From Suillus spraguei (Eukaryota; Basidiomycota; Agaricomycetes; Boletales; Suillaceae): 64,000 bases of DNA. Positions within the stretch are counted from its first letter, which is position 1, and each line of letters starts with the position of its first letter. Made by a program: the position numbers and the translations under genes. The stretch covers positions 186,001 to 250,000 of the forward strand of contig JABCPU010000028.1 in the NCBI GenBank assembly GCA_016800925.1. Reading direction: 5' to 3'. The notes beneath the pieces are model-generated. The model had not been told where the DNA came from. It saw only the letters and a program-made list of their open reading frames with translations, and ran no database searches. Below, piece after piece: positions 12,990-26,100 of the stretch.

Positions 12990-15020
12990 ATGGTAGGAGA
13001 CCCAACCAATCGTGTTTATCTCCATGTCTTCTAATCCATCTATCATTCAGGTTCTCGTCAGTGATAAGAAATATGCGTGGTATGTTTTTCATTACGTTCT
13101 AATCTCATGACTTGTCCTTAGTTGAACTCTTGCAGTGAAACGTGCATAAAGGGTCATCGCTCATCCGCATGTAAACACACCGATCGTCCCCTTTTCGAAA
13201 TTAAGAAAAAAGGTCGTCCAGTTACTCAGTGTGAGCACTGTAGAGAGCTACGAAAAACAAAACAAGTACACGTGAAATGTTCATGTGGATCTCAGGATCA
13301 AGGCACTGCCGGCGCCCACGAGGCGTCCCACAGCAAGAAGGGTACGCCTCATTTGTCGCTCAAATTAATCTGTCTTATCTTTAAGGCCTCTTCTTTTTCT
13401 CTAGGGGCGCCGAAATTACCGGCTACTGCTGCGTTTCCTCATGGCCTTCCAGAGGCCCTTGAAACGCTAGCTACATTGCTGCCGACATCGGACGACTCAG
13501 ACCACAGCGGTAGGCCCGAAGCGCCATATTTTTCTCGCCATCATCTTCAGTATTGACTTTAAATAAGGTGAAACTTCTCCAACTGGCTGTAGATGTAGCT
13601 CCAGTGGCCCTTGTAACTGCTGTATCCCTCGCAAGCCTGCCACTCGCCGTCGCTTCTCCGGTGCAGAGCCTCCTAAACGAGACAAACTTCATCCAGACTC
13701 CTCAAAACACCACGATTCCCTATCTCCTCCTCTTTCATCTCATGTCTTAGCACGCATTGCTGAGCTTCGTCCAGTACTTCCAAGACCGGCTCACAGGCAA
13801 CCCCCTCTCGATGGGTCTTTACATAATCCATCTTCAGGCGTCCCTCACGGTCATAGCATCCGCCATCATAACTACGACTTCAGTCCTTACGGTCGCGCCT
13901 ACGGGTATGCTCACTCGGATCACCCTCACGATCAAAAGGGGTCGTTACTGACTGGTGATCCTCGCACATTCGCTGGACGTTCTGTTCAATCCCCACAGCA
14001 AACCCTGAGAAATCAGTCGGTGCCAGATGCCTGGTCGCCTGCTGAGGTCTTCCCCTCTGTCTGTGCCTGTGGTGACTCATGCATGTGTCCTGGATGTACT
14101 TTGCATAACAATCCACCAATCACCGGTGGGGCTACCTATGCTTCGTGCAGTAATCCATCCACCTGCGCCTTTTGTCTCGATTGCACCATATTGTCCATAC
14201 CAGCAGGCAATCCGCCTCCTAACATTGACTCTTCCTCTGATCAATCACAATCACAAGAATTTGATGAGTGGCTCAGACAAGTCGCACTTAGCCCAGGCGT
14301 CTCCAATTCGCAGCCAAATTTCAACCCGTATGAACTGACCACGCCTCAAATACAGCCCTATCAAAGCGGAGGACCGCGGATACTTGAAACCCCGTCCCCG
14401 CCAGCAGAGTGCTGTGGTGGGCAGTGTAAATGCTCTCGTAATTCTTGTGCTTGCCTTCCAGGCTGCTGTGGGTGTTGTCAAGGTTGTCAGTGTGATAATC
14501 ACTGTAATGATGCGCGGTCGCGAACGACGTTTGCAGTATCTGGTGAACGGGGTTCGTGTTGCAGAAAGGCTGACTCAAATATGAACGCTCCTTCAGCTGG
14601 GAGGCGCCTCCCTGATTTCATGGCTATGACGAATATCCGTGATCAGTCGTCTGCCTCCGGGCCGAGCGGTCAAGGGTACTATGGTCAGCAGGGAGCATTT
14701 GTGGATTACTCCGAGGCTCCGAGTCGGTCGTCCTCCGGTTCATCCTTGTCAAGTCGTATGCCCACGAGACCTCCATCCGGACCGGTGAGTATCCGAGGTT
14801 GTCCGTTACAAACTACGACTGATCTGCAGTTTTCACTATCTTCTAGGGTTCTAGGCTGCTGGGGCAGAGTGGCCCTTCCAATAGTAGATCGCCGCCGGCG
14901 CACGTTGGACCTTCCGGGAGTACCCGTGGTTTTGCTACCTATGCGGAGTCCGAAAGGGCTCGTGGGGCTACACCGTACTCGAATTATAATCCGTCGCTGG
15001 ATGCAATGCGCTTCGACTAG
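12990..15020 (+). CDS. Copper-fist transcription factor (Cuf1/Mac1/Ace1 type)
   Basis: Nuclear copper-sensing regulator of metal homeostasis genes. The ATG at 12990-12992 is directly followed by an intron (GTAGGA to ATTCAG, ending 13050), so exon 1 encodes only Met. Exon 2 (13051-13079) and exon 3 complete the copper-fist: VLVSDKKYACETCIKGHRSS, then CKHTDRPLFEIKKKGRP and QCEHCRELRKTKQVHVKCSC. These give the CxxC, CxH and CxC zinc/copper ligands and the KGRP minor-groove hook. Further exons give a Ser/Pro-rich middle. Two cysteine clusters follow: CACGDSCMCPGC at about 14070-14100, and CCGGQCKCSRNSCACLPGCC with a further GCCQGC at about 14410-14490. This layout suits Cu(I)-dependent switching. 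The final intron at about 14785-14848 leads to GSRLLGQSGPS and ends DAMRFD. Whether it activates under copper excess or deficiency cannot be told from sequence. Confidence 0.92.
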
Positions 15021-15395
15021 GGAAGTCTGTCACGGAGTGAATTCTTATGAATCTGATGTTATTGTTCTCCTTTCATTTTTACGTGCTTGTTTACTTCTTG
15101 TCGCTCGCTGGTTCACTGATGGACATGCGGTGGCCGTGATTACCCTTGATCTATTTTTTTTCTTCTCGTTATGGTTTTCTTGCCTTCTCTCGACGCCACG
15201 TCTTGCTTGATGGACGCGATAGACTTCTCTAGAACGTCTACAAAGCTTTTTTTCTCGTTACCACACGTAACTTTCCATGTACCTTGCTTGCTACAGCAGA
15301 TTTTATAATTATTCATCATTTGCCGCTCGTTTTGTACGACGGCATTCACTCTGACCTGCTGAGCGTCCCCAAGATAAAGTTTATTTTCATTAAAG
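15021..15395. other. Convergent 3' flank, no gene
   Basis: A 375-bp gap between the 3' ends of the copper-fist gene (+) and the USP-like gene (-). It should hold both 3' UTRs and polyadenylation sites; T-rich runs near 15150 and 15250 are seen. Confidence 0.5.
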
Positions 15396-17827
15396 TCAAC
15401 ATAAAACATCTATCGATTCCATCCGGTCGTCCTCTGGATGGGTCAAGACGTTTTCCTTGTCCCGATTAGCATGGTTCTCCGCCTCTGAACACTGCAGCTG
15501 CTCCAGTAACACACGATTATGGTTCTCTACATCGATCTGATGCGAAACGTCAGATGAGTATTTCGGCATGAGAACAATATTCCACATGCCTTGATCGGCG
15601 GAGGCCACTGGAGATCCAGCGTCTTGGCGCCTTCTGGGAGCGCCCTAGAATACAAGAGAAGGTAAGGTCCCGCACCAAGATGCAGGCCCACAGAATCCTC
15701 CAGAACATTTCCCTCGGATACCTTGGGCGTGTGAGAACTTCACGACATGTACATCAAGGTGTCGCATACCTTGCTGATGGATGTATCCTCTATCCTCCAC
15801 CACGCACCCTTTTCTTGTACATAGGAATAGAGGTGCTTCCTGCCATACAAACCGTCGTGTACTAGTACTGCGCGGAGATCATACTACCGATAGATTGAAA
15901 ACCCATTCTGGCTGGGGTGCGATGTGAAATGGGTGACTTACTCTGGCACATTGGAGCTCGGGGCAATCTAGGAGCGTTGCAGCTTGATCACGCATCTTCG
16001 CAATGTTGACGTCCAAGACTATGAGGGACATGGATAGTCAGTAGCCTGTCAAGTAAAAGTAACTGCACGCTACCTTTGATTTCCTTCTCTACCTGTGCAA
16101 GAATACTCTTTAGTTTGTTAGCCATAATTTTGGTGACACGAGCACGCTCGTCGTCACCCTTCGCATCTGCCACATTCTCGTAATAGTATATCGATGACCG
16201 TAGGTCCGTTAGGGTGTCTTTGTCCTGAGAACCAGTTCAGGTTAGTACATGGGACAACACTGCAAGCTGCAAAGGACGAACATTGAAGTGCGTCAAGGAT
16301 TTATTGTGCAACACCAGTTTTTGAATTTCCGCATGAAGGTCCCGCTGCTGCACCCTCTTTCTCTCCGCAAGTTCAACATTTTCCTTCAGGAACTGGTCGA
16401 GATAGACGTGCTTCGGATATTTAAATGGCTTGCGCTCACCCGTGACAGTGCCCGAGCGCGCGAGATGAAAGGCGATCACCTCTGAGGACTCGAAAATAAC
16501 CTGGCGCTTGATATCATCCTTATTATTGGAAAGCTGCGCAGAAAGGCGACCGACGAGGTCATTCGTTTCGCTCCGTCCAAAAGCTTCGACACGGACGATA
16601 GAAGCATCTTGCAAGAGCTCTCCGGGTTCGTCGTCGAAACCGCTATTCCCATATTGGAACTGCATGATGCGCTGTCTATGGATTATATATCAGTGAGACA
16701 GAGAAGAGTAGTCGATGCCACGTAGTACTTTGCCTGTCCAGTACGAATGAATTCATGGGTGAACACCTTGTCGAGGGCGCCTGCCACCTTTTCGAAGAAT
16801 CCTAGTTCTCCATTGATTATTACGCATACAACAAGCTTAAAGAGACGCACGTTGAGATAGCTCGCCCGGTGGTTGCGCCGGGTTCGACCAGGGCTCAGGC
16901 TTGAACCCCTCCAGCACCTCATGAGCATCCAGATCCACAAGCTTTGCGAGATCCATGTTGGTGAATGTTTCGACGAGCTTCCACATGAGGAGCTCTTAAG
17001 TACTGTCAACAACGACCCAGATAGAACAACACAAGACACATTTACCTGGCCCATTATTCGGGGGTTCAGCTTCCGTGGCGCCTTCAGGCAAAGCTGGCCG
17101 CCAATTTGCGACGCGTTCACGAATCTGTGGGACATAGAAAAGTGCGTGCAGAACTAAAGCTGCGTAGACCATCGTGTGTTTTGTCGGACGTAAAGTCACA
17201 GGCCTGTGGGGATGCATTTAGTAGAGAGAGACGAATGAGTTAGAGTCATACCAGCCTTCCTTCCGCCATTGCTGATCAAGGGGTAGAGGCTGGTATTCGT
17301 CGCCAGTATCAGCCTGATCAAAGCTAGCTTGTATAGCACGATCCAGGTCGTCCGCAGCAATATTATTCTGCTAGACACAGCATCAGTACGAGGGCGGTAA
17401 CATGAAGCACCGACTGACCTACATTCGAAGGCACCATCGCCCAATTAGCATCAGGAGGCCGTTCACTCGGTCCAAACATCGGACTCTCTTGGGAGGCTGT
17501 TTCGAGCGACGCTTTCAAAGCGCGCGATAACTCGTCATTCTGGTCATCGTCACCCGTGAGGTCGATGTTGATTGGTGAGTTCGGGCGAACAGCGGGAGGA
17601 GGTAGTGGTCTGGGCTGGTTGATCTCCATCTGCGAGTGCGACGTCCACAACGACGACTGCGTGTCTTCTCCCCTGTCTCCCTCGAGCATGGCGGAGGCTG
17701 CTTTCTCTACATCGCCATCAAATTTCCGTAGGACGCGCCTGGCCACTTCATGGTCCACACTTCCACCCATCAATGTGATTAGAAGCTCTATGTTGTTGGA
17801 TTCTTTCGCCTCATCGTGATGGTGCAT
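15396..17827 (-). CDS. UBA/UIM ubiquitin-specific protease homologue, catalytic Cys absent
   Basis: Resembles the USP25/USP28 layout. The ATG at 17825-17827 starts MHHHDEAKESNNIELLITLM. A UBA-like segment (GGSVDHEVARRVLRKFDGDV) is followed by two UIM-like helices, NDELSRALKASLE and DDLDRAIQASFDQA. The peptidase core begins RPVTLRPTKHTMVYAALVLHALF, where active USPs have a GLxNxGNTCYxNSxLQ box; no cysteine is present in this block. The His box is recognisable near the C-terminus: YDLRAVLVHDG, GRKHLYSYV and GAWWRIEDTSI. Between them lie the FKYPKHVYLDQFL and coiled segments of the family. Near the 3' end a GC-AG intron (15537-15589) joins WPPPIK to IDVENHNRVLLEQL. It is likely a ubiquitin-binding pseudo-enzyme; the substitution may be shared by relatives, which cannot be judged here. 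Confidence 0.85.
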
Positions 17828-18365
17828 ACTTGGCAAACTTGTGAATAGATAAAGTTAAGGGTGCTGATAGTTGGCCGGCAGAGTGGATTCCGTCAGGATC
17901 TAACCTTGAGCATCACTTCATCCCAATATTTGGTCTAGTGGCCCACGGACATCTCAGGCACCTTGATTAAGCGCCCGTGTGCGGCCTAGATGCTATGTAT
18001 GACACTCGTTATTCATCACACAAAAGGTCTCATCAGTACACGATTTATGCATTGCTATCCAAATCATGCATTTTAGTATCGAAGGCTTTACAATACAGGC
18101 TATCGGTATGTCATTTAGTGGAACAAACCACCTGACAGAAGCAAGGATATAACATATAAAAGACATAAGAAATAAGGTCCTTTCGAAGCAAATTATACAA
18201 TCAGTAAGCAGGAGGATAGAAGGAATACAGCGAAGGAGGAATGGCACTGTGGCTATTTTGGGGGTGTTTGATAGGATGTGATACATTAGGATATGAGAGA
18301 AGAGGAGAGGTCTACTAGTACGTCGTATCTGCTCGGGTAGATGTGGAACAATCCGCTTCATTAGA
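17828..18365. other. Intergenic, no gene seen
   Basis: About 540 bp between two minus-strand genes. It should carry the 5' region of the USP-like gene and the 3' UTR of the Zn2Cys6 gene. No motif stands out. Confidence 0.5.
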
Positions 18366-21300
18366 TTAAGATGTAGGATGATTATCTGCGTAGGGCGTCA
18401 GGACATCGCTCCTTCCTCGTAGCGCAGAACGCTCACTGTAAATACCGCCATACTGCCCGCTTATATACATGGGATCCTGATGTTGCGGAGGCTGTTGCTG
18501 TGGATGGGGCTGGCCATAAGCCATCCCCATCTGTGGGAACGATGTATAGTCATTCCAAAAGTGGGAATAGCGCCCTATCCCAGGTTGATCACTGGTATAT
18601 GTACCAGATCCACTTCCATGCACAGCCAACCGCGCTTGTCCTGGATGTGAAGTCGAGGGGTGCGAGTTCCCCGCCCGACGGCTGTCAACAAAGCCCGTGC
18701 TATACATCTGCGGAAGCACAGATGTAGACAGTGTGCCCGGGAACGAGAGGTATGAAGATCCATCAGAAGTCCAGGGGTAATACGATGGTTGTGAAGTTGA
18801 GATAGGTGCCCCGGTAAAGTCAGCATGTCGCCCAGCACTAGACTCCTGAGAGTGGCCGACATCATGCGATGTTTCGCTAAACTGAGTCGATCGCCAGGTG
18901 TTGGCGTACCCTTGTCCCGATCCTGGTATGTGAGGCGAGCTGCTTGAGGGTAGAGCCTGCAACTGCGAACGCTCGTATGCATCCTCTGAGTCTATTGAAT
19001 GCTCAGCCGTCCGCTTCTGACGATCCCGAGAAGGAAATGAGAGGCACGCTTGGGTAGAGTTCGAGGGATTTGCCATAACGTTTGAGCCCCGCAGAAGCTC
19101 GTTGGCACGCGCTGCGGAGGGCCAGACGATTTCCATGTCTTGCAGTGCATCCATGCACCTGAACAGACCTATCCGTGATTGAGGATCATTCGGGAAGATG
19201 GACGCTATATAGGATGAGATTACGATCGGCAAAGACAATCAAATCATGACGTACAGCTCGTGACATGCATAATACCCGCCGTAAAAACATAGAAGCAGAG
19301 AAAAACGGGCGCGCGTTGCAGACAGTACTTTTCCCGATAAGATGAAACTAAATCCATCTCAAGTCAGGAATTTCTTGCAATGGTGTGATAAAATAATTTA
19401 CCAATAGATGAGATATGATTTGCAGCACCCACGCACAGCTCATAATGTTTCTTGCTCGTCGCACACGCTTCCACATCATCCACACTATCCGATTTCCTGA
19501 AAAATATTAGCATTAGTAACGGAGAAATGTCGGGGCACTCACCCCTTATTTAGAAGATACGCATTCCTTATGCTATTATATACCCAGTTACTTCCAAAGG
19601 AATAACGGACAGATGGAAGGGAACTCACAAGGGGCGATGCAACAACAATGTCGTACACCAATACTGCATGTGCAATGTCAAGATATGGGGCGGAACAGTC
19701 GCGCCCTGTTTCAATTGTAAATGCTCGGGCAAGTCAAGGTACCACTTATTCAGCAGCTCCTCAAGTTGTACCGCCTCAGCGTGCCGCGAAGTCACGGGAT
19801 GGACGGCATACATCGACTGCACGAGCTTGGAAAGGATAGTCGCTGTAACATGCACTCAGCCACGGCGCTGCATGGACAAATGAAGGTGCTCACAGAGAGT
19901 TGCAGAAGCATCAAAGCTAGATAGCACGCGTCCGGTCATCGAACACCTCACCTCTGCACTAGGTGGATATCCATGTCCGCGGGAATCAGGCGGCAACGAC
20001 TCATGAGGAGTCCACAATTCCATCTCCTCCGCCTAAGTTTTAAAAATAACTGTCAGTACACCGGATTATTATTGACATAGCATATTCCCGTACCTCGTCC
20101 TCGCCCGGCAAGAGTGTATCGTAATCCCGTTCAAAGATTGCAAGCGGTCTTCCGATATACGTGCTCACATACCCATCGAGCACGACACATCCCCACCATA
20201 TTCGCCGCCGTTCCTGTAGCTCCCGGGGGCCGAATAAACGCCCGACGTCCGCACGGGCCCAGCCGTCGGCTGCGCGGTGCATACCGAGATCCTGCGCCAT
20301 ACGTACCGCCATACCGGTGTACACCCAGGCTTGTGCCATGGCACCAATGCCAATCTCGCGGTACCCGAGTAATAGAAGAGCTTGCACGGTGCTCGGCAAC
20401 GAAGATGCATAGGTGTTATCGAGAAGTGTCTTAGCGACATTAAAGTACTGATCACCTGCAGTCCACATCGGGGTTGGCTCTCGGGGCGACGATGCCGATG
20501 AGAGGGTGGGAGAGGACAGTGGGAGGGAGGAAGACGGTGAATAGCGTTCGGCAATGGAAAACATGCTGAGAAGCAACAGCGGAGAAATGTTGCGGCGGGC
20601 ACGGTGAAAAGGCGATGGAGATTTCGAACCCTGACCATCGGACGCAGGCGACGGCGAGTCAACTGCAGATGGATTCTGAAGCCTGAAACAGATGTTAGTG
20701 GCAGTCGGAAGAAACTCGTGAGGTGACACTCACGCCTTGTAACCGTCCCAGAAAGCCTCCTTGTGCAAGACCGGGAATGCTGAATGTACATAAGTAAAAT
20801 ATATCTCCAATAAATGCTGCTGAACAGCTAGATCAGGCATGACGCTACTCAGATCTCTATCCATAACAGATAAACCAATCAAAGGACTATTGGTTGTGAT
20901 TGGGCTTGCGGCAGAATTCGTCAACGCGTCAATGCTGGGAATTACCAGTGACGTTGCGTGTGTAGCGGATGGAGGAAGCGGTGGCCAGACACGGGCCTTG
21001 GGGAAGCGCCTGCGACATGTGAGACATTCATACAACATATCGGCGAACAAACCGCTCACCATATTCCGCCTTCATTCCGAGCTTCCTCCTTCGCATTGTA
21101 CCCCAGCAGGTAAAGACCACTTGCCTTTCCGTGATACCGGACTTGTTCGTCCTCGTTCAGGGAGAGCTGGCCTACGGCATCCACAACATCGTCTTCGTCC
21201 TCAGAATCAGTACTCGCAGGTGCTTGTGCTTGCGAGTGGTCGGAGGGATCCGGAGATGATGATGAACCAAGTCGGCGGCGTTGGCGTCGTCCATTTTCGT

Positions 21301-23102
21301 CAAGTGAGAGGGATGGGGAGGTTCTAGATTGCGAAAGTTGGATCGTGCGTGGGTTGTTAAGGGAGATAGAACCAGATGTAGGCGGGCGGGATTGCGATGA
21401 AGACAGATGGGAGAGCGATAGAGATGACGAAAGGAGAGACACAACGCGATCCTGCCATTCATTTGAAGGGCTGTACAAAAAATATGTTCAATGCTGTTGA
21501 ACGATGGGAAGAAATAGACTTACTGTGTGGACTGTAAATCAATGCCACTACCCTCTGTTGCAGTGGCATTATTTAAGCGTGGTTTAGCACTGCCACCTTT
21601 TCGTCCTTTGACACCGTAGGAGGAGGAATCAACACGATTGAGGATCTCACGAGCAAGAGCGTCCTAGTTGTGAGTTTATTAGCATATATGTCCAGTCAGA
21701 TGTGTACGTTGTTCGCAACAAATGTAAGTGGGGACAAGAAAAATAGATTTAGGGTAACCGAAGTACTTGTAAACTACAAAATGCGTGCACAAAAAAATTT
21801 AAGAGGCAGTCTACGAAAAAAACTCACCTGTCTTAGGGTGTGCAACACATCCTCCAAACCTGCAGTGTCAGCCGGAGTTGGCCTATCTGCTGCGCTATAC
21901 CTAGACAAGATTAGTGAGTTTTTTTTGACAAAATGATGATCTAGATGCACCTTTCGCCATGGGCTGCCTCGAGAGCAAGGAGAACACCAAGTAGAGCCTC
22001 AGTTTGGTGCAGCCGAGCTTCGATGGCGTCAATGTACCCCTTAGGGGGCCGCGCTTGCGCGAGGGTCCGAGGAATGTACACGCTACATATTGATAGACGT
22101 AATCAGATCAGAAAATGCCGAGAGCGAGCAATCGGATCATTGTGAGCATGAAACGTGAAGGTGTTGCAAAAAGTGGTGACCGCGGCGTATCATATGTCAA
22201 GGATTGTCAGCGTTCCAGAATGCCAGTCGCACGTGGCAGGATGTCATTTTCAAAGGTGGTTGCGAGGGCCACAAAAGGGAATTCATGATGTGTCCGATGG
22301 TTGAAGGAGGGTAACAAAAGGAGACCGCATCAGGGTGGCGTCAAGTGGCGCCGCATTGATAATAATATCAAGGACCGGTTGAGGAGCCGCAAAATGGGGA
22401 GAGGAAGCAATAAGATGAAAGGAATAAGAAAGTATGGTCAGCATGTTGTCAACCGTGTGGAATTAAGCAGACTTACGCGTCCCCAGCATGATGCAGCTTT
22501 TACAAGCCTCGCCATCTCCTGCGCGCTCGCACTTGCATTTGCTTTTGCGGCACTGATCGCAAGCTGCCATATAGTCAGGCATAGATTAAATAGACATTTG
22601 AGAGGAACGGGACGATACCTTTGCTGCTCCTTCTCCTAACAACTCTGTCCGAATAGCCAGATGAATTAGCGGGCGCGCCAGAGGAGCCTGGAGGGTCAGG
22701 CATTTCATCACCATCATCGTATTCGTCCGGGAATGATAGTGGATTCAAATCGAGAGCGGAATTTGCTGAGCGTTTGCTGAGCCAGGCATCCTCTGGGTGT
22801 GCCATAGATCCAAAGCGGTAGTACGGACGGTCTGGTAGTGTGTTCGATGTTGTAGTAAAATTATGATTAATTTGCGCAGTACTATTAGGCGCTGACGCAG
22901 ATGGCGGGAAATGGAAAGAGAATGTATGGGGAGGTGAAGGTGAAAGATCAAGATAAGGTGAGGAGGATAGTTCCGATTTTACACTGGCAGAATGTGAACG
23001 TGCAGAGTTTGCACTGCCTGAGGTGTTCGGTGGATCAAGACTGTAATGATGTGGTGCTGAGTGCGAGTCTAGTACATAGTACGCATTAGCTGGGATGGCC
23101 AT
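18366..23102 (-). CDS. Zn2Cys6 binuclear-cluster transcription factor with fungal_trans domain
   Basis: Large intron-rich nuclear regulator. The in-frame ATG at 23100-23102 gives MAIPANAYYVLDSHSAPHHY and a Ser/Pro-rich N-terminus ending RRRSSK. The Zn cluster exon (about 22478-22570) reads ACDQCRKSKCKCER and EACKSCIMLGT. The next exon (about 21955-22078) supplies the last ligand in CTFLGPSRKRGPPKGYI and then DAIEARLHQTEALLGVL, the linker and dimerisation helix. The ligand spacing is Cx2Cx6C-x8-Cx2Cx6C, with one extra Cys inside the first loop. The middle-homology region has HLLEIYFTYVHSAFPVLHK, then STVQALLLLGYREIGIG, MAVRMAQDLGMHR and ERRRIWWGCVVLDGYVSTYI with IGRPLAI. The Pro/Gln-rich tail ends at the TAA at 18366-18368. 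No broken exon was noticed. Regulated pathway unknown. Confidence 0.9.
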
Positions 23103-26100
23103 CACAAATGAATGTGAAAGTGGAAGGGTTTGAAAGAGGACAGGGCTCGGGACCCGTATTTCAAAGATTTCAATTCCATCTCTTGCCAAGACGACTCTAG
23201 TATGAGCTGTAACAACGCTCGGATTCAACCCTTGATTTCTCCTCGGAAGGACACGAGCGACCCTTGGAAGTCCATCCCCGCTTTCTGAACAAGATCAAGG
23301 CATCACTCACCGATTAATCACTGCCCCGAAGTACGTTATTTTGCGAAAGTCGTGGCGTAAGAAGCCTTCAGTTTCAAGTTGTTTGGATTTTTAATCTTCT
23401 ACGTCTACTAGGTATTAAGGTAGTCAAGGTCACCTTTGTAAGTCTCTCTCTTCTCAACATGCGAACTTAATACTTATTACAGATCAATCTAGCCTCACTT
23501 ACTCCCTCTTCCCACTCACTTGGCCCATATGTCGACTACTACTGCCAATACGTTATTATTAGAGCAACTTGATAACTTCGGTATCATCCGTCACGCCGTG
23601 GCTCAGCCCGAGGAGAATTTTATTTTCTCTTCTATTGCTTTCAAGGGCATCTCCCAGTGGTTCTTATACTACCGGCGTACACTCACCGTTTTTGTTTGAT
23701 AACCTTTCACCAAGTAATTGGTACTACCGTCCTATCGGAGCGGTCGAACCTGTTTCGACCTCCGATACTCAGCAACAGTACAACGATTGTCACCCGACAA
23801 TACAGCAGATATTTTCTCGTAGAGAAGCCAGGCCATTACCGACTAGCACGGTACGTTTCGTACGACTGTATCTTCTTAAGGAAACCCCTCCAGTTTACCT
23901 ATGCCCTATGTCCGTGCTACCAAATCATCAATTTTTGATATTCCGAGGACCCGTAATCCCCGCACTTCAAGACATGTGTATATTTGTTCGCTCTGACTAT
24001 CACATCGATTAGAAACTATTCTCAACGAGCTCCATGACTTTTCATTCTTCAGTTTGTTTGATATGTCGGTGTCTTGGTCTAATTTCCTGTTTTCAATTGT
24101 GCAGTTTTAAAACTTTGTTGACGCCAGGAAGGATATAAAATTTACTCAGACGACTCAGCTCAGACACTCACTTTTTTGCACATGCAAAAGCCTCCGGGTG
24201 AGAAGTCTTCCCCACGAGAGCCGTCACCGTCACCGTCATTCCCTATCAGGGGGTAGATTCAAGAAGATTCTTCTAAGTATCAGTCACACTGTAAATCGCT
24301 GTCTTCCTACCAACGATTGTCTTCTCTGGCAAGTGTCTGGCCGCCGGTACCGTCCAACGCCAGGTACAATTTGATTTTATTAGTTATCTGTCTTCGGTCG
24401 ACCATGTGGTTATTTCCGTGATCGCTCCGTGATCGACCTGTCTCCTCCCCGTCTCCACCCAGCAACCAATCTCGTCACCACAGATACTTACTTCCTAAGA
24501 CACTGAGTGCGGCGAGCTGCGGCTCATGTATGTGCTAGACACATACCATCCACACCCAACGATGTGGGCTATTTTTCTAGCTAGGCTTCGAAGAACAATC
24601 AAGACAAGCACAGCACAATTCTTTGTACAATGAAAACTAGCTCCGAGCCGAAGATTGCAAATGTAAAGTTCAAGACGACCAGGGACGATGATTCTTCTAT
24701 TTCCCTGTTCCTCTTCCCGATCTCAGTTTTAGATCCATTCTGTCGAAAGACACACCCATGGTTGCGTATGTGCAGCGTAAGATTATACCTATAAAGTACC
24801 ATACGCATGGATTGTCCATCATCGATCACCGCCGTGGGCGAAAAAGTCAAATATCTGGTGTCTCCTTAGATTCTCCCTGTCCCAGAATTACTGGCCGCTT
24901 GCCGTAAAGGAGTTGAATTTGAATTGCGCGTGCATTGTTATTGTGTCAGGGAGATTGTGTGCCGGATGGCGCACGAATTCTGGCTGGTTTCATTTTGTTG
25001 TCACCTTCAATATTAATATCCGCGCTATCGATATATCGCGCTCGGAAACAAATCAGCTGGACTATGACTATGTAGCATCAAGTCAGTCCGCCATCGAGCA
25101 ATACCGCAGTCAAATTTCAGAGTCGTACTCTGAGAGGTGAATTAGGCAAACACCAACAATGCATTCCTGCTGGACGCGTGTTAGCACAGCGTTAGTATAA
25201 TGATGCTTGCCAATATTGCTTTAACTGGATTGCAGGCCTGCCATCCACCTCGCACGCTCTTCCATGGCACATCAGCGCCACCAAGGGAACCACGTGGAAA
25301 GAAGAGGGATACAGATCACGAAGATACGTACATCTTGTCGATCGAGATGAGGTAGGTTTCTTCGAGTTCTGTCACTGACCCTAGCCATGTGGGGTGTGCG
25401 GCCAATCATGTCCAAGACAAATTGCATAGAGAATAAATGTACAAATGGGGCCTCATTACACGGATGCAATTTTCACCCCCCCCCTACATCCGAAAGGATC
25501 CCTCCCGCGAAAAGCGACGAGCAAGTATGATGCGGATAGCGCGAAAGAAAGGTACTCGTGTTAAATCCGCGGGCCGGTTCCTTGTTACTGTTGGTACGAT
25601 GGTTCGCGGTATCTCTCTTGGTGACTTCTATTCTGCTAATCTCGTGATGTCATGCCGCGGTGTAATAGTTCTGATGATAGAGGCTGAAACCAGGCTGCGG
25701 AGTGGGACAACCGTACGATAATCGGTCAGCGGTGAAAAAGGGCAATAATACCCGCGAACTTTAGGGGGCGCTCCGCAACCGCGTATGATGGGAAACGTAA
25801 ATCATTCCCGCGAGCCACGCAAAGAAACCACTAATCGGAGGGATAGAAAATTTGAATTTCGGACCATTCCGGTTGTAGACCAGTTCCTAGATGAGGCAAG
25901 CGAAATCCGGATGCTTGGATAGCAACGGATACGGCGAACTACAATGAAACTTGCGTAGTCCATGGCTAGTGCACTTTTCGCTGAACCGAGAGTTACGTCA
26001 AGGAGATACATGTGTATCAGCGGCACCTTGCATCCATAGTTCAGTAAGTAGTGAATATGCACAACCTCATAAGCGACCCCAGGAGTCACTACGGCTCACC

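Noticed and set aside
23529..24012. Short ORFs as a possible small gene upstream of the Zn2Cys6 gene
   Set aside because: The ATG frame is only 56 codons and the overlapping frames do not join by credible introns; no family match.
25490..25960. GC-richer block in the gene-poor region as possible rRNA or transposon piece
   Set aside because: No conserved rRNA segments, no terminal repeats and no transposase-like frame.
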